A stretch of 64,000 nt of DNA from Roseateles terrae. GTDB taxonomy: Bacteria; Pseudomonadota; Gammaproteobacteria; Burkholderiales; Burkholderiaceae_C. Positions 17,045 to 27,129 of the stretch are shown here, piece after piece. The stretch spans positions 1,204,069 to 1,268,068 of the forward strand of contig NZ_JACHXO010000001.1 in NCBI RefSeq assembly GCF_014192155.1, written 5' to 3'. Position 1 is the first letter of the stretch. The number at the start of each line of letters is the position of its first letter. Under the pieces are notes generated by a model. That model did no database searches, had not been told where the DNA came from, and saw only the letters and a program-made list of their open reading frames with translations. The position numbers and the translations under genes were made by a program.

Positions 17045-19009
17045 ATGCCTACATCCCTGACGCCCTCTTCCGATCCCAAGGCCGCCAGCCATGCCATCGA
17101 CAACCTGCTGCGGCGGGAGTTGAAGGTGGGCGACCCGAGTGACCCGGAGCAGATCGCCCGCGCCCTGGCCGACCGCTATCAGGCCAGCCCACGCACCCAG
17201 GCCATCGAAGGAGAATCCCGCGGCCTGCCCTTCCTCCAAACGCCCATCGTGCGACCGGTCGGGGTGCAGACGCAGACCGCCAGCGACATCGACCTCGACC
17301 AGGCGCGCAGCGATGTCGAAGCCGACATGACGGAGCTGCTGCGGTCCACCTACAGCAAGGACATCCGGCCGGAGCTGGAGGGCTGGCAGTCCATCATCCA
17401 GCGCTCCATCGACGAAGGCGTGGCCTGCGCCCGGTTGGGGCTGGATCCGCAGCGCCGCGACACGGCCTTCGCCATGCGCCGGCAACTGGGTGAATATGCA
17501 CGGCTCTCCCGCCTGATCGGCGCGATGGAGCCGGAGCTGAACCGCGACTTCCGCTCCCTGGCGCTCAGCCTCGATGAGGTCAGCGCGGTGCTGCTGGTGC
17601 TGATGGGCGAGTCGATGGCCAACATCGGCTTCTCCGGCGGTCGCTTCCTGCTGCAGGTGTCCTATGCCGAGCTGCAGGCCCGCCGCGATGCGGTGCTGAA
17701 TGCGCTGCGCCTGGTCGACGGCTCGGGCGGCATGTCGTCCCAGCCGGGCCAGTGGCCGCGGGGCATCCGCGCCTACCGCACGCTGAGCCAGCAGTTCGAA
17801 GCCAACGGTCAGGGCGACCTTCGTTCGCTGATGAGTGAATCGGAAATGAGCCGCACGCTGGATCAGCTGGTGCAACTGGCCAGCGGCGGCACGCCGTATG
17901 GCTTGCGCTCCATTGGGGCCTCGGCCTGGGCACCGATCAACCGGCTCTACCGCTTCGTGCAGATCACCCTGCAGCCGGTGGCCCGCAGCTCGCCGGAGCT
18001 GGCGGCGCTACACGAAGCCATGATGCTGTTCCTGGGCGGCTTTGCCCAGGCCGGTGGCTTCCGTCTGCTGCGGGTGGCCCGTCCGACGGTGCTGAACTAC
18101 GGCCTCTACGGATCCGCCACCATCAGCAAGGCCGAGCTGCGGCTGATGGAAATGGTCAATCTCCGTGGCGCGCTGGCCCGTGTGCTGGACAACCTGACCC
18201 AGTGCGCCTGCGACGAACACCGGGTGCTGACACAGACGGTGCTGGACAGCCTGCTGTTCTCGCTGGACCGCGCCATCGACTACTACTGCGTCGGCACCGA
18301 CACCGAAGACTTCGGCGTGCCGGAGGCCCGGGCCGCCGCCTACAGCCTGCTGCTGGATGCCGTGCTGCCGGATCCCCTGCCGGCCCCCCCACCGGGCGCC
18401 GTCAGCTATCCAATGCCGGGACTGGGCTCCCTGCATCCGGCGGCGACACGCAACTGGCCGTGGACCCCGGCGGGGGCGCCCGGGCCCATCCAGCGCCCCC
18501 TGTATCTGAAGGACTACGTGCCCCACCACATCGGCGAGCTGCAGCCCATCACCGACCTGCTGGACAACCTGCGCGGGCTGCTGCGTCCACGTCCTTCGGG
18601 GACCTACCTGCAGGGTGCCTGGTGGGAAGGCGGCAATTCGGAAGACCGGTTCAACCGCTGGGTGCAAGGCACGGAAGACTGGACCGCCGGGGCCGGCTCG
18701 GGCTACAGCTTCGGCCGCATCCTCAAGGAAGAGCTGGCCCTCATCAAGCAGACCGACCAGGAGTGGCGGTCGGTGGTCAGCCAGATGACGACGGGCTATG
18801 TGGCGGTCGAGAAGGTCTTCAACAACCCGGCCACTCCGAGCAAGGACAGCGGCTGCCTGAGCCTGATGGTCGACCGGGCCATCGGCTTCCTGTCGGCCGC
18901 AACGGCCGGCAGTCCGAACGGGCAGATTCCGTTCGACAGCTCGCCGACGCCGCTGCGCATCCCGCCGCACTTCGAGGAATCGCTGGAGGTGATTGCACTG
19001 AAGCCGTAA
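17045..19009 (+). CDS. unknown 654-residue soluble protein, cluster gene 4
   Basis: The largest protein of the cluster. It looks mainly helical, with no signal peptide, membrane span or nucleotide-binding motif. Recognisable features are a short Pro-rich linker at about 445-470 (PDPLPAPPPGAVSYPMPG) splitting a helical N-terminal two thirds from a C-terminal part rich in Trp and Gly (YLQGAWWEGGNSEDRFNRWV). GAGGTG lies 4-5 bases before the ATG. It follows the metallopeptidase-like gene after 101 bases. Size and position suggest a structural or scaffold component, but no function can be assigned. Confidence 0.7.
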   Translation: MPTSLTPSSDPKAASHAIDNLLRRELKVGDPSDPEQIARALADRYQASPRTQAIEGESRGLPFLQTPIVRPVGVQTQTASDIDLDQARSDVEADMTELLRSTYSKDIRPELEGWQSIIQRSIDEGVACARLGLDPQRRDTAFAMRRQLGEYARLSRLIGAMEPELNRDFRSLALSLDEVSAVLLVLMGESMANIGFSGGRFLLQVSYAELQARRDAVLNALRLVDGSGGMSSQPGQWPRGIRAYRTLSQQFEANGQGDLRSLMSESEMSRTLDQLVQLASGGTPYGLRSIGASAWAPINRLYRFVQITLQPVARSSPELAALHEAMMLFLGGFAQAGGFRLLRVARPTVLNYGLYGSATISKAELRLMEMVNLRGALARVLDNLTQCACDEHRVLTQTVLDSLLFSLDRAIDYYCVGTDTEDFGVPEARAAAYSLLLDAVLPDPLPAPPPGAVSYPMPGLGSLHPAATRNWPWTPAGAPGPIQRPLYLKDYVPHHIGELQPITDLLDNLRGLLRPRPSGTYLQGAWWEGGNSEDRFNRWVQGTEDWTAGAGSGYSFGRILKEELALIKQTDQEWRSVVSQMTTGYVAVEKVFNNPATPSKDSGCLSLMVDRAIGFLSAATAGSPNGQIPFDSSPTPLRIPPHFEESLEVIALKP

Positions 19010-19055
19010 GGCGACAGCCCATCACCTGTTCAACCCCATCTCCAGGAGCATCGCC

Positions 19056-19799
19056 ATGCCCAGCATCCGGCTGACCCCCTTGCAGCCCACCACCTTCGAC
19101 CAGTGGCGGGACCGCGTCCTCACCGTGCCCCGCCACACGCTCATCGAGGAGGCCGCCGAGGCGAGAACGGCCACCGATGGCAGCTTTGCCAGCCTGACGC
19201 GGCGGCTGGTGGGCGACGCAGAAGCCCCGCCGCTGGCCAGGCAGATCCAGCTGCTGACCGACACCCTCAAGACGCTGCTCAGCGACTCGCGCAGCGGCAA
19301 TCCGGTGGGCATTGGCCAGACGGCGGCCGACCTGACGCGGGCCTTTGCAGCGGACGCTCCACTGACCGTTGCGCTGGGCAACTCCGCAGATGCGCTGGGC
19401 ACCCTGGCCGGGCACGTCGACGATCCAGACGGGCAGGACCCTGAGCCGGTCCCCAGCGATGCCGGCATTCCGGACGACCACGCACTGGTGGTGCTGGCCG
19501 CGCTCGACCGGGTGCGCGCGCTGATTCTCGACCCCAGCGTCAAGAACGGCAGCCTGTACACCGCACTGAAGAATTGGGCCAGGGAGGAGAGCAGCGGCCA
19601 GGCCGGAGAGGCGCTGGCGGGGCTGGGCGATGACTGGTTGAGTCGCTTCAAGGCCCTCGGCGACGCACTGGTCAACGACCGCCCTGGTTCACCGCTGTCG
19701 GCGGCACGCCGCGAACGGCTCGGCGAGGTGATCGCCCTCGCATACGACGTGTCGCTCGCGCTGTCAGAGGCTGACGACGCCGGCAGCACCACCGCCTGA
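19056..19799 (+). CDS. unknown 247-residue protein, cluster gene 5
   Basis: A soluble, acidic, mostly helical protein, no signal peptide. It has an Asp/Pro-rich linker at about 122-140 (DDPDGQDPEPVPSDAG) between two helical halves. AGGAG precedes the ATG at 19056. The 46-base gap to gene 4 and 80-base gap to gene 6 support one transcript. No family recognised. Confidence 0.65.
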   Translation: MPSIRLTPLQPTTFDQWRDRVLTVPRHTLIEEAAEARTATDGSFASLTRRLVGDAEAPPLARQIQLLTDTLKTLLSDSRSGNPVGIGQTAADLTRAFAADAPLTVALGNSADALGTLAGHVDDPDGQDPEPVPSDAGIPDDHALVVLAALDRVRALILDPSVKNGSLYTALKNWAREESSGQAGEALAGLGDDWLSRFKALGDALVNDRPGSPLSAARRERLGEVIALAYDVSLALSEADDAGSTTA

Positions 19800-19879
19800 C
19801 GACCTCGCACCCCAACGACCTCACGCACCACACCATCATCCCGGGCACTGCCCTCAACCGGCCCCATCAGGAGTGCAAG

Positions 19880-20962
19880 ATGAGCTTCCAGACTACCGAA
19901 ACCATTCAGCGGCTGTGGGAAACCTTCCTGCAGGAGCAGGTGGCCGGCCTGCCACCCGAAGAGCGTGGCGCCCTGTCCAACCAGTTTGAACAGCGCTTCA
20001 GCGAGCTGCTGGGCAAGTCCGCCGGCGACAGCGACAGCGGCTTTTTTGATCTGCTGGGCATGGGTCCGCAAGGCAACGTCGGCTTCGACAAGATCGCCTA
20101 TCCCTACGTCACCCCGGACTTTGACGATGCCGTGGTGCCCAGCCAGCTGCACGCCGCCGCCGAGCTCTACTTCATCTACCAGCATGAGCGGATGAAGATC
20201 TTCGAGGTGGTGGAGACCCTGCTGCGGCTGTTCCGCCTGGGCAAGATGCGCATCCAGCGCGGCCCCGGCGCCCGCGGGCTGTATCTGCTGGAGAAGTGGA
20301 AGCCCCTGCGCTACACCCGCAACGACCGGATGATTGCCTATCGCCGCGCATTCAACTATGGCTCGGCGCAGCCACCCGCAGGCGCGGTGGTGAACCGCAA
20401 CTTCCACCGCCAGGTGGTGGGCTTCATGGTGGCGGTGGGCCAGTACTTCCGTGACCTGCTGATCGGTGAAGTCATTCGCGGCGGCCAGCTCATCGACCAG
20501 CGGCCGTTCGGCAGCGTCGGCACCATCCAGCGCATCGGCCTGGACCTGCGCTATGCGCTGGACCGGTCCACCTACGGCAACATCTTTGCGCTGGCCATGG
20601 AGACCGGCCACTACCTGATCCAGGTGCTGAAGCTGCTGGACGCGCCCGACATCAAGAAGGCCTTTGACGCCAACACCAAGTGGGATGTGGTGGAGATCGT
20701 CTCCAACCGCTACCTGGGCGGCGTGGCCGAGCCGTCGCAGCGGGCCAAGATGGCGGAGAGCGGACGTCGGGTGCTGCAGTTCGTGGCGGACAACGACTTC
20801 AAGACCGCCGTCGACCCCATCCTCTTCCAGAACGTGGTGCGGCCGATGGGCGCTCATGCGGAGGCCTGGATTGCGGCCTACCGCATGACGCCGGAAGGCC
20901 GCGGCTTCCCGGGCGTGACCCCGGCGCTGCAGAGCGTGCTGGGCGTGCCGCAGGCGGCCTGA
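19880..20962 (+). CDS. unknown 360-residue protein, cluster gene 6
   Basis: A soluble protein with many aromatic residues. An N-terminal helical region (IQRLWETFLQEQVAG, then LSNQFEQRFSELLGK) is followed by a Gly-rich loop (FDLLGMGPQGNVGFDK) and a long helical body with YFIYQHERMKIFEVVETLL and NFHRQVVGFMVAVGQYFRDL. No catalytic motif is evident. CAGGAG lies before the ATG. I do not recognise the family. Its more ordered composition, compared with genes 1-2, suggests a folded subunit. Confidence 0.7.
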   Translation: MSFQTTETIQRLWETFLQEQVAGLPPEERGALSNQFEQRFSELLGKSAGDSDSGFFDLLGMGPQGNVGFDKIAYPYVTPDFDDAVVPSQLHAAAELYFIYQHERMKIFEVVETLLRLFRLGKMRIQRGPGARGLYLLEKWKPLRYTRNDRMIAYRRAFNYGSAQPPAGAVVNRNFHRQVVGFMVAVGQYFRDLLIGEVIRGGQLIDQRPFGSVGTIQRIGLDLRYALDRSTYGNIFALAMETGHYLIQVLKLLDAPDIKKAFDANTKWDVVEIVSNRYLGGVAEPSQRAKMAESGRRVLQFVADNDFKTAVDPILFQNVVRPMGAHAEAWIAAYRMTPEGRGFPGVTPALQSVLGVPQAA

Positions 20963-21026
20963 GCCCCTTGGGCCTCGCTCACGCCGGATGAGTTCCCCAG
21001 CCCCGCCCAGCCCCAGGAGGTGATCC

Positions 21027-21923
21027 ATGCGGCGCGCAGATGTCTCGGTGCATGTGGAGCAGCGACGGATGCCCTGTGTGCTGGAGCCGTCCCTGCTGCT
21101 GACGCATGCGCAGGGCCCGTCGCTGGCGCTGCGGCTGGTGTCGGTGGTGGAGCCGTGGCTGACGCGCAGCTTCTGGCAGGCGCTGGACAACAGCGAGCTG
21201 CTGACCGGTCGGCTGCCGCGGCTGGGCAGCGCCGCGCCGATCAGCGCGGCCGCCCTCACCCGATGGATTCAGCTGCGCGAGCGCACCGACGAAAGCGCAT
21301 GGGTGCTGCGATGGGTCGGGGATCGCATTGCCGAATCGCAATTGCGGGATGTGGAGGACCTGAGCCTGTTCGACCAGTTCGAGCTGCTGCAGGCCGCGCT
21401 GGAAGTGCGGGCGGAACACAAGGGGATGACGCTGCGGTCGCCGTGGCCCGGTCTGGACCTGCGGCGTGCGGCGCTGGATGCGCTGAGCCTGTCGGCCGTG
21501 CTGGAAGGGGCGCTGGTGCTGTGCGCAGCGTCGGCGGGGCAAGCGCCGTCCCTGGTCCTGCTGGCGGAGCAGCTGGGGTTTGAGGTGATCGAAGTGGTCG
21601 ACCTCCTCGGCGGCGACCGTCTGGCGGATGGCGGCTCGGTTCGCCCGGCCTCCTCGGTTTCAACGACCTCGCCGACCTCCTCCTTGTTCTCCACGGAACG
21701 CGGACTCTTGCGGGAAGCGCTTGCGCGCGCGGGCCTTGCGACGCTGGCGCAGCAGCTGCCGCCGCTGGCGGTCCTGCACGTCGTGCGGATGGAGGATGCC
21801 GATGTCCTGTCCGACCCGTCGTCCACCGATGCGATCGATGAGCCGCTCGCGCTGGACGCAGCTGGCGACTGTCCACCGCCGGATCCCTGGGACGGCACGC
21901 GCGTCTGGTGGTACTGGCTGTAG
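21027..21923 (+). CDS. unknown 298-residue protein, cluster gene 7
   Basis: A soluble protein with an excellent ribosome site (CCAGGAGGTGATCC). Residues 1-175 look like a compact helical domain (SLALRLVSVVEPWLTRSFW, then LSLFDQFELLQAALEVRAEH). A Ser/Thr linker at about 210-222 precedes a second region, and the end is acidic and aromatic (DPWDGTRVWWYWL). No signal peptide or known motif. It is followed after 19 bases by the DUF4438 gene, so the two are almost certainly co-translated. Confidence 0.7.
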   Translation: MRRADVSVHVEQRRMPCVLEPSLLLTHAQGPSLALRLVSVVEPWLTRSFWQALDNSELLTGRLPRLGSAAPISAAALTRWIQLRERTDESAWVLRWVGDRIAESQLRDVEDLSLFDQFELLQAALEVRAEHKGMTLRSPWPGLDLRRAALDALSLSAVLEGALVLCAASAGQAPSLVLLAEQLGFEVIEVVDLLGGDRLADGGSVRPASSVSTTSPTSSLFSTERGLLREALARAGLATLAQQLPPLAVLHVVRMEDADVLSDPSSTDAIDEPLALDAAGDCPPPDPWDGTRVWWYWL

Positions 21924-21942
21924 ACCCAAACGGAGACACACG

Positions 21943-23028
21943 ATGTGGAGCGACCTGCCAGCGGCTGACCCAACCTCCCGCCGCCTTTCCGCGCAACGCC
22001 TGCCCCCGGACCGCCCCAGCGGCCCGAGGCTGAACCGGGACGAGCTGGTGATGGTGTCGGTGCAGGGGCAGATCGCTCATCCGGTGGCGGGGACGGCCCC
22101 GTATCGCATCGGCCACGACGGGGTGCCCCGTGTGCTGCCGGGCACCGGCGGCATCGTGCTCAACCGCCGCATCGGCGATCTGTGCGTGGGCCTGGCGGGG
22201 GACCACATCGAGCCTGGCGTCTCGCTGCACAACAACGGCCGCGAGGTCGTGGGGCCGCGGGACGGTCCCAACACCGCGCTGATCACCTATGCCTGCGTCG
22301 GCAATGTGGCGGAGGTGCTGAGCGGTCGGTGTCGAGGCCAGCGCGGCCTCGTCACGGGCAAGCATGGCGGGGTGAACCACGTGATGGTGGACTTTCCGAC
22401 GCCGGTGCTGGAGAAGCTGGCGATCGGTGACCGCATCGGCATCCGCTCCCATGGCCTGGGGCTGCGGCTGCTGCGGTATCCGAAGATCGAGGTGATGAAT
22501 TGCGATCCGGACCTGCTGGGGCGCTGGGGACTGCTGGAGCGGGACGGCCGGCTGCATGTGCCGGTGACCCATCTGGTGCCGGCGCGGTTGATGGGGTCCG
22601 GGCTGGGCAAGAACACGGCGTGGCGAGGGGATTACGACATTCAGCTGTCGGACCGGCCCAGCCGTGAGCGGTGGAAGCTGACCAGCCTGCGGTTTGGGGA
22701 CTTGGTGGCCATCGTCGGCGCAGATGTGCGGCGGGGGCCGATCTTTCGTGAGAGCCGCGTCACGATCGGGGTGATCGTGCACGGGGACTCCACCGTGGCG
22801 GGGCATGGGCCGGGCGTGACGCCCCTGTTGACAGGGCCGGCCGCGTGTCTGCGGCCGTTGATGCGGCCGCAGGCGAATCTGGCGGAGATCTTCGGCGTGC
22901 GGCGCGCAGAGCCGCCCAGGGCGAGGCGTCTGCTGGTGGAGCGCGATGCGAGACGGGCGCCGTGTCGGGCTGCGGAGGCGCCAGGGCCGCGCCTGGCGTT
23001 CGAGACGGGGATGGGGGACGGGCACTAG
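21943..23028 (+). CDS. DUF4438-type protein, cluster gene 8
   Basis: A 361-residue protein. From about residue 30 it shows the conserved run of DUF4438 (PF14505) proteins: IAHPVAGTAPYRIGHDGVP, VLPGTGGIVLN, DHIEPGVSL, LVTGKHGGVNHVMVDFP, IRSHGLGLRLL and VMNCDPDLLGRW. Family members occur across bacteria and archaea; function is not established. The C-terminal 60 residues are a basic, probably disordered extension beyond the family domain. CGGAG precedes the ATG at 21943. It is the only cluster member tied to a named family, and its presence here as the last gene of an operon of unknown proteins gives context the family otherwise lacks. Assignment by memory of the family pattern. Confidence 0.75.
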   Translation: MWSDLPAADPTSRRLSAQRLPPDRPSGPRLNRDELVMVSVQGQIAHPVAGTAPYRIGHDGVPRVLPGTGGIVLNRRIGDLCVGLAGDHIEPGVSLHNNGREVVGPRDGPNTALITYACVGNVAEVLSGRCRGQRGLVTGKHGGVNHVMVDFPTPVLEKLAIGDRIGIRSHGLGLRLLRYPKIEVMNCDPDLLGRWGLLERDGRLHVPVTHLVPARLMGSGLGKNTAWRGDYDIQLSDRPSRERWKLTSLRFGDLVAIVGADVRRGPIFRESRVTIGVIVHGDSTVAGHGPGVTPLLTGPAACLRPLMRPQANLAEIFGVRRAEPPRARRLLVERDARRAPCRAAEAPGPRLAFETGMGDGH

Positions 23029-23088
23029 CCGTAGGAGTGCTGGCAGGCGACCTTTGCCAGCCAGGGTGTAGTCACCCCGCTTCGGGTC

Positions 23089-24036
23089 TCACACCCGATC
23101 GGCCGACGGCACTTGCAGCACCCGGTCCAGCAGTTGTTGCTCCAGGCTGGCAAAGGCAGCATCTCGCAGCCGCGGCCGCGGCAGGTCCACGGACAGGTCC
23201 AGCGCCACACGACCCTGCTCGATCAGCAACACCCGGTCCGCCAGGGCTACCGCCTCTGCGACGTCATGGGTCACCAGGACGGCGGTGAAGCCCTGCCGCA
23301 GCCACAGGCGCTCGATCAGCCGCTGCATCTCGATGCGGGTCAGCGCGTCGAGGGCGCCCAGCGGCTCGTCGAGCAGCAGCAGTTGCGGCGTGTGCACCAG
23401 CGCACGCGCCAGGGCCACCCGCTGCCGCTGTCCGCCGGACAGCTTCGTCGGCCACGCCGGTCCCCGATCAGCCAGACCGACCTGCGCCAGCGCCCTAGCG
23501 GCTTGCGCACGCGGATCGGGCCCCGTCAGGCCCAGCGCCACGTTGTCCAGCACGCGGGCCCAGGGCAGCAGCCGGGCGTCCTGAAACATGAATCGCACCG
23601 AGTCGGGCGTCCCCACCTGCAACGCGCCCGCGCTCGGTGTTTCCAGGCCCGCCAGCAATCGCAGCAGCGTGCTCTTGCCGCAGCCGCTGCGACCCACCAC
23701 CGCCACGAATTCGCCAGGGCGGATCTCCAGGTCCAGCTGGGACAGCACCGGCCGGTCCCCGAAGGTCTTCGTCACACCGCGCAGCTGGATCGGCCTGACG
23801 GAGCGAGGGCCTGTCCGCTGCCACGCGCCGCCACCGTGCGCCGCCTCAGGGAGGCTTGCATCACGGTGGAACGCATCACGGCCGGTTGCGTCCTGGCGCG
23901 TCGCGGGCGCCCGCTTCACTCCAGCGCCGCGTGCGACCGCCGCGGCTTCCCGCGCCGTCTCCTGCCGGCCGGGTCCGTCCTGCAGCTCCGCCCAGCCGCT
24001 TTCGGTGAGCACATCCAGATCGGTCATCGTCATCAT
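23089..24036 (-). CDS. ssuB: sulfonate ABC transporter ATP-binding protein
   Basis: A 315-residue ATPase. Walker [10 protein letters not shown], signature LSGGQRQR, Walker B LLLLDEP and the switch His ([10 protein letters not shown]) are all present. An unusual extension of about 75 residues (Gln/Ala/Arg-rich) precedes the ABC domain that starts [16 protein letters not shown]. The start at 24036 overlaps the permease stop by 4 bases (ATGA); ATGs at 24033 and 24027 are alternatives. Last gene of the ssuEADCB unit; powers uptake of alkanesulfonates when sulfate is scarce. Confidence 0.9.
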   Translation of the reverse strand: MMTMTDLDVLTESGWAELQDGPGRQETAREAAAVARGAGVKRAPATRQDATGRDAFHRDASLPEAAHGGGAWQRTGPRSVRPIQLRGVTKTFGDRPVLSQLDLEIRPGEFVAVVGRSGCGKSTLLRLLAGLETPSAGALQVGTPDSVRFMFQDARLLPWARVLDNVALGLTGPDPRAQAARALAQVGLADRGPAWPTKLSGGQRQRVALARALVHTPQLLLLDEPLGALDALTRIEMQRLIERLWLRQGFTAVLVTHDVAEAVALADRVLLIEQGRVALDLSVDLPRPRLRDAAFASLEQQLLDRVLQVPSADRV

Positions 24037-24806
24037 GGTTGATACCCCGGATGCCACCGCAGCCAGATCCGCTCCAGCGCCTGCGCCAGCATGTCGGCTC
24101 CTTTGCCCAGCAGCGCATAAATCAGGATACCCACCAGCACCACGTCGGTCTGGAGGAACTCGCGCGCATTCATCGTCATGTAGCCGATGCCGGCCTGCGC
24201 CGACAGCGTCTCCGCCACGATCAACATCACCCACATCAGCCCCAGGGAGAAGCGCAGCCCCACCAGGATGGACGCTGTCGCCCCCGGCAGGATCACGCGC
24301 CGATACAGGGCCCATCCGCGCAGCCCGTATGAACGCGCCATCTCGATCAGGTCACGGTCCACATGCCGGATGCCATGGAAGGTGTTGAGATAGACCGGGA
24401 AGAAGACACCCAGGGCCACCAGGAACAGCTTGGCGCTCTCATCGATACCGAACCACAGGATCACCAGCGGGATCAGCGCCAGCGCCGGCACATTGCGCAG
24501 CATCTGCAGCGTGGTGTCCAGCGCCGTCTCAGCCCAGCGCCAGGAACCGGTGATCAGCCCCAGCGCCAGACCCAGTCCACCGCCGATGGCAAAGCCCAAC
24601 AGCGCTCGCCGTGTGCTCACAACCAGGTGCTGCCACAGCTCGCCGCTGGCGGACAGCTCCCAGGCCGCCCGCGCCACCGCCGAAGGCGCTGGCAGCACAC
24701 GAGTGGACAGCCACCCCCACTGCGCGCTGAGCTGCCACACCACCAGGATCAGCAACGGCAGCAGCCAGGGCAGCAGCGCTCGGCCCACCTTGCGTGCGGT
24801 GCTCAT
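24033..24806 (-). CDS. ssuC: sulfonate ABC transporter permease
   Basis: A 257-residue inner-membrane protein with about six spans. The BPD_transp_1 coupling loop for the ATPase is visible around [20 protein letters not shown]. The first periplasmic loop [11 protein letters not shown] is typical of SsuC/TauC. Lies 4 bases from ssuD and overlaps ssuB by 4 bases, so it is coupled to both. Confidence 0.92.
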   Translation of the reverse strand: MSTARKVGRALLPWLLPLLILVVWQLSAQWGWLSTRVLPAPSAVARAAWELSASGELWQHLVVSTRRALLGFAIGGGLGLALGLITGSWRWAETALDTTLQMLRNVPALALIPLVILWFGIDESAKLFLVALGVFFPVYLNTFHGIRHVDRDLIEMARSYGLRGWALYRRVILPGATASILVGLRFSLGLMWVMLIVAETLSAQAGIGYMTMNAREFLQTDVVLVGILIYALLGKGADMLAQALERIWLRWHPGYQP

Positions 24807-24809
24807 GGC

Positions 24810-25991
24810 TCAGCTCGCGGCGGCCAGGCGCGGCGCGGCCGGCACGTCATGGTTGGCCACGATCTCGCCAAACGGCCCGGTGAGCGCCGGCGCGGTCAGT
24901 TTCTCGCGTACAGCCAGCGGCAGCAGCGGGAACACCAGCTCGGCGAAGCGATAGGCCTCTTCCAGATGCGGATAGCCGCTCAGCACGAAATACGCCAGGC
25001 CGAGGTCGGCGTACGCCTTGATGCGATCCGCCACCTGCTGCGGATTCCCCACCAGGGCCGTCCCCGCACCGCCGCGGACCAGCCCGACACCGGCCCAGAG
25101 ATTGGGCGCAATCTCCAGCCCCTCGCGGATGTTGGCCTTGTTGAAGCGGCCCTTATGCAGCTCGGCCATGCGGCGCTGGCCGACCGAGTCCATGCTGGCG
25201 AATTTGGCCTGGGCTGCGGCCACCACGTCTTCGTCCAGATGCTGCACCAGTTCCGCAGCCGCGCGCCAGGCTTCGTCTTCGGTCTCCCGCACGATCACAT
25301 GCAGGCGGATGCCGTATTGCAGCGTCCGGCCCCGGGCGGCAGCACGTGCTTTCACGTCAGCCAGTTTCTGTGCCACAGCTTCCGGCGGCTCGCCCCACGT
25401 CAGATAGGTGTCCACCTGCGCTGCCGCGAGTTCATGGGCGGGCTCCGAGGAACCGCCGAAGAACACTGGCGGATACGGCCGGCTGACGGGCGGGTAAAGC
25501 AGCTTGCCGCCCTTGACCTGCAGCAGGTCGCCGTTGAAGTCCACCGCTTCGCCTTCGTGGCTGGCTTCCAGCACCTGACGCCAGATGGTCAGGAATTCTT
25601 CCGACAGCGCATAACGCTGGGCATGCGGCAGGAACAGGCCATCGCCCGCCAGTTCATCCGGATCGCCGCCAGTCACCAGGTTGACCAGCAGACGTCCACC
25701 GGACAGCCGGTCCAGCGTCGCGGCCATGCGGGCGGACTGCACCGGCTGGACCAGTCCCGGCCGCAGTGCGACCAGAAATTTCAATTGCCGGGTGGCCTCG
25801 ATCAGGCTGGCCGCCACCATCCAGCTGTCCTCGCAGCTGCGGCCGGTCGGCAGCAGCACGCCCTCGAAGCCCAGCGTGTCCGCCGCGATGGCCACCTGGC
25901 GGTAGTAGTTGAAGTCCGCCACCCGGGCGCCCTTGGAAGTACCGAGGTAACGCGAATCCCCATGGGTGGGGATGAACCAGAACATCTTCAT
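24810..25991 (-). CDS. ssuD: FMNH2-dependent alkanesulfonate monooxygenase
   Basis: A 393-residue luciferase-family flavin monooxygenase. It begins [15 protein letters not shown], as SsuD does, and carries [17 protein letters not shown] and the phosphate-site motif [10 protein letters not shown]. It splits C1-to-longer alkanesulfonates into the aldehyde and sulfite using reduced FMN from SsuE, encoded two genes upstream. Length is close to the E. coli enzyme (381). AGGTCC before the ATG serves as ribosome site. Confidence 0.93.
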   Translation of the reverse strand: MKMFWFIPTHGDSRYLGTSKGARVADFNYYRQVAIAADTLGFEGVLLPTGRSCEDSWMVAASLIEATRQLKFLVALRPGLVQPVQSARMAATLDRLSGGRLLVNLVTGGDPDELAGDGLFLPHAQRYALSEEFLTIWRQVLEASHEGEAVDFNGDLLQVKGGKLLYPPVSRPYPPVFFGGSSEPAHELAAAQVDTYLTWGEPPEAVAQKLADVKARAAARGRTLQYGIRLHVIVRETEDEAWRAAAELVQHLDEDVVAAAQAKFASMDSVGQRRMAELHKGRFNKANIREGLEIAPNLWAGVGLVRGGAGTALVGNPQQVADRIKAYADLGLAYFVLSGYPHLEEAYRFAELVFPLLPLAVREKLTAPALTGPFGEIVANHDVPAAPRLAAAS

Positions 25992-26010
25992 GAGAGGACC
26001 TTTAAGACGA

Positions 26011-27012
26011 TCAATGGGCGGCCGTCTTCAGCGCACGCGGCAGTGCATCGCTGATGCGGATGGAACGCGGGATGAGCTTGAGCTGATGGAAGGCGTCGGC
26101 AATCTGTTGCTGCTGGGCCGCCACTGCTGGCGTGATCGGCTGGATGCCGTATGAGAAGCGGCTGGCCGCGAGTTCGGTGGTGGCTGCATCCAGGCCGATC
26201 TGCGGTGCGAGCACGGACACCACCGCCGGCAGGTTGCTGGCCGACCAGCGGTCCAGCCGCGCCAGTTCATCCACGATGGCCGCCACCACCTGCGGATTCC
26301 GATCCGCATACGGACGGGCGGCAAGGTAGAACTGGAGGTTGTTGACCACACCGGTGCCATCCGCCACCACCCGGGCGCCGAGCTGTCGCTGGGCAGAGGC
26401 GAGGAACGGGTCCCAGATCACCCACGCATCCACCGCGCCGCTTTCGAAGGCGGCCCGCGCATCCGCCGGCGGCAGATAGACCACCTGAAGGTCGCTGTAC
26501 TTCAAGCCTTCCTTCTCCAGCAGCTTGACCAGCAGATAGTGAACATTCGAGCCCTTGTTGAGCGCGACCTTCTTGCCCCTGAGATCAGCCAGGCTGCGCA
26601 CCGCAGAACCCTTGGGCACGATCAGCGCTTCCGCCGACGGCGCGGGAGGCTGGTGCGCCACGTAGACGAGGTCCGCGCCGGCCGCCTGCGCAAAGATCGG
26701 TGGCGCCTCGCCCACGGTGCCGAAGTCGATGGCGCCGACGTTCAGGCCTTCCAGCAGTTGAGGACCGGCGGGAAACTCCGTCCACTTGACGGTGATGCCG
26801 AGCGGGGCGAGCCGCTTCTCCAGATCGCCCTTGGCCTTGAGCACCGTCAGCGTGCCGTATTTCTGAAAGCCGATGCGCAGTTCGTGCGGGGCCGGCGTCT
26901 GGGCGGCTGCATGGCTCGCCGAGCCAGCGAGAACGAGTGTGGCGGTGACCACGGTCGCGCAGGCTGCGGCGAAGCGCAGGATGCGACGACGGTGGAACAG
27001 GGGGTTGGGCAT
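26011..27012 (-). CDS. ssuA: aliphatic sulfonate periplasmic binding protein
   Basis: A 333-residue binding protein. An Arg-rich N-terminus (FHRRRILRF) and hydrophobic signal ending ASHAAAQ direct export. The mature start [20 protein letters not shown] and [21 protein letters not shown] are typical of SsuA (NMT1/type II binding protein fold). It delivers sulfonates to SsuBC. The start at 27012 was chosen by the signal peptide; the frame extends upstream but is Pro/Cys-rich and unlikely. Confidence 0.9.
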   Translation of the reverse strand: MPNPLFHRRRILRFAAACATVVTATLVLAGSASHAAAQTPAPHELRIGFQKYGTLTVLKAKGDLEKRLAPLGITVKWTEFPAGPQLLEGLNVGAIDFGTVGEAPPIFAQAAGADLVYVAHQPPAPSAEALIVPKGSAVRSLADLRGKKVALNKGSNVHYLLVKLLEKEGLKYSDLQVVYLPPADARAAFESGAVDAWVIWDPFLASAQRQLGARVVADGTGVVNNLQFYLAARPYADRNPQVVAAIVDELARLDRWSASNLPAVVSVLAPQIGLDAATTELAASRFSYGIQPITPAVAAQQQQIADAFHQLKLIPRSIRISDALPRALKTAAH

Positions 27013-27129
27013 GGAGAGGACCTTTGGCAAAGAGGCGGGAACATCAGGGAGGCAGGGGCCAGGCGTGAGGCATCGGGCGGGAAGGAATCGTCGGGCCGGC
27101 CTCAAGCACGCCGCAGGCGGCATCAGGGT

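Noticed and set aside
19022-21259. 745-codon minus-strand open frame
   Set aside because: Shadow of cluster genes 5, 6 and 7, each of which has a proper ribosome site on the plus strand.
13074-23028. PIP-box control or T3SS membership of the unknown operon
   Set aside because: No TTCGB-N15-TTCGB pair was found upstream of the first gene, and none of the products resembles a secretion component.
24363-26054. 563-codon plus-strand open frame
   Set aside because: Antisense of ssuC and ssuD, both of which match their families along the whole length.
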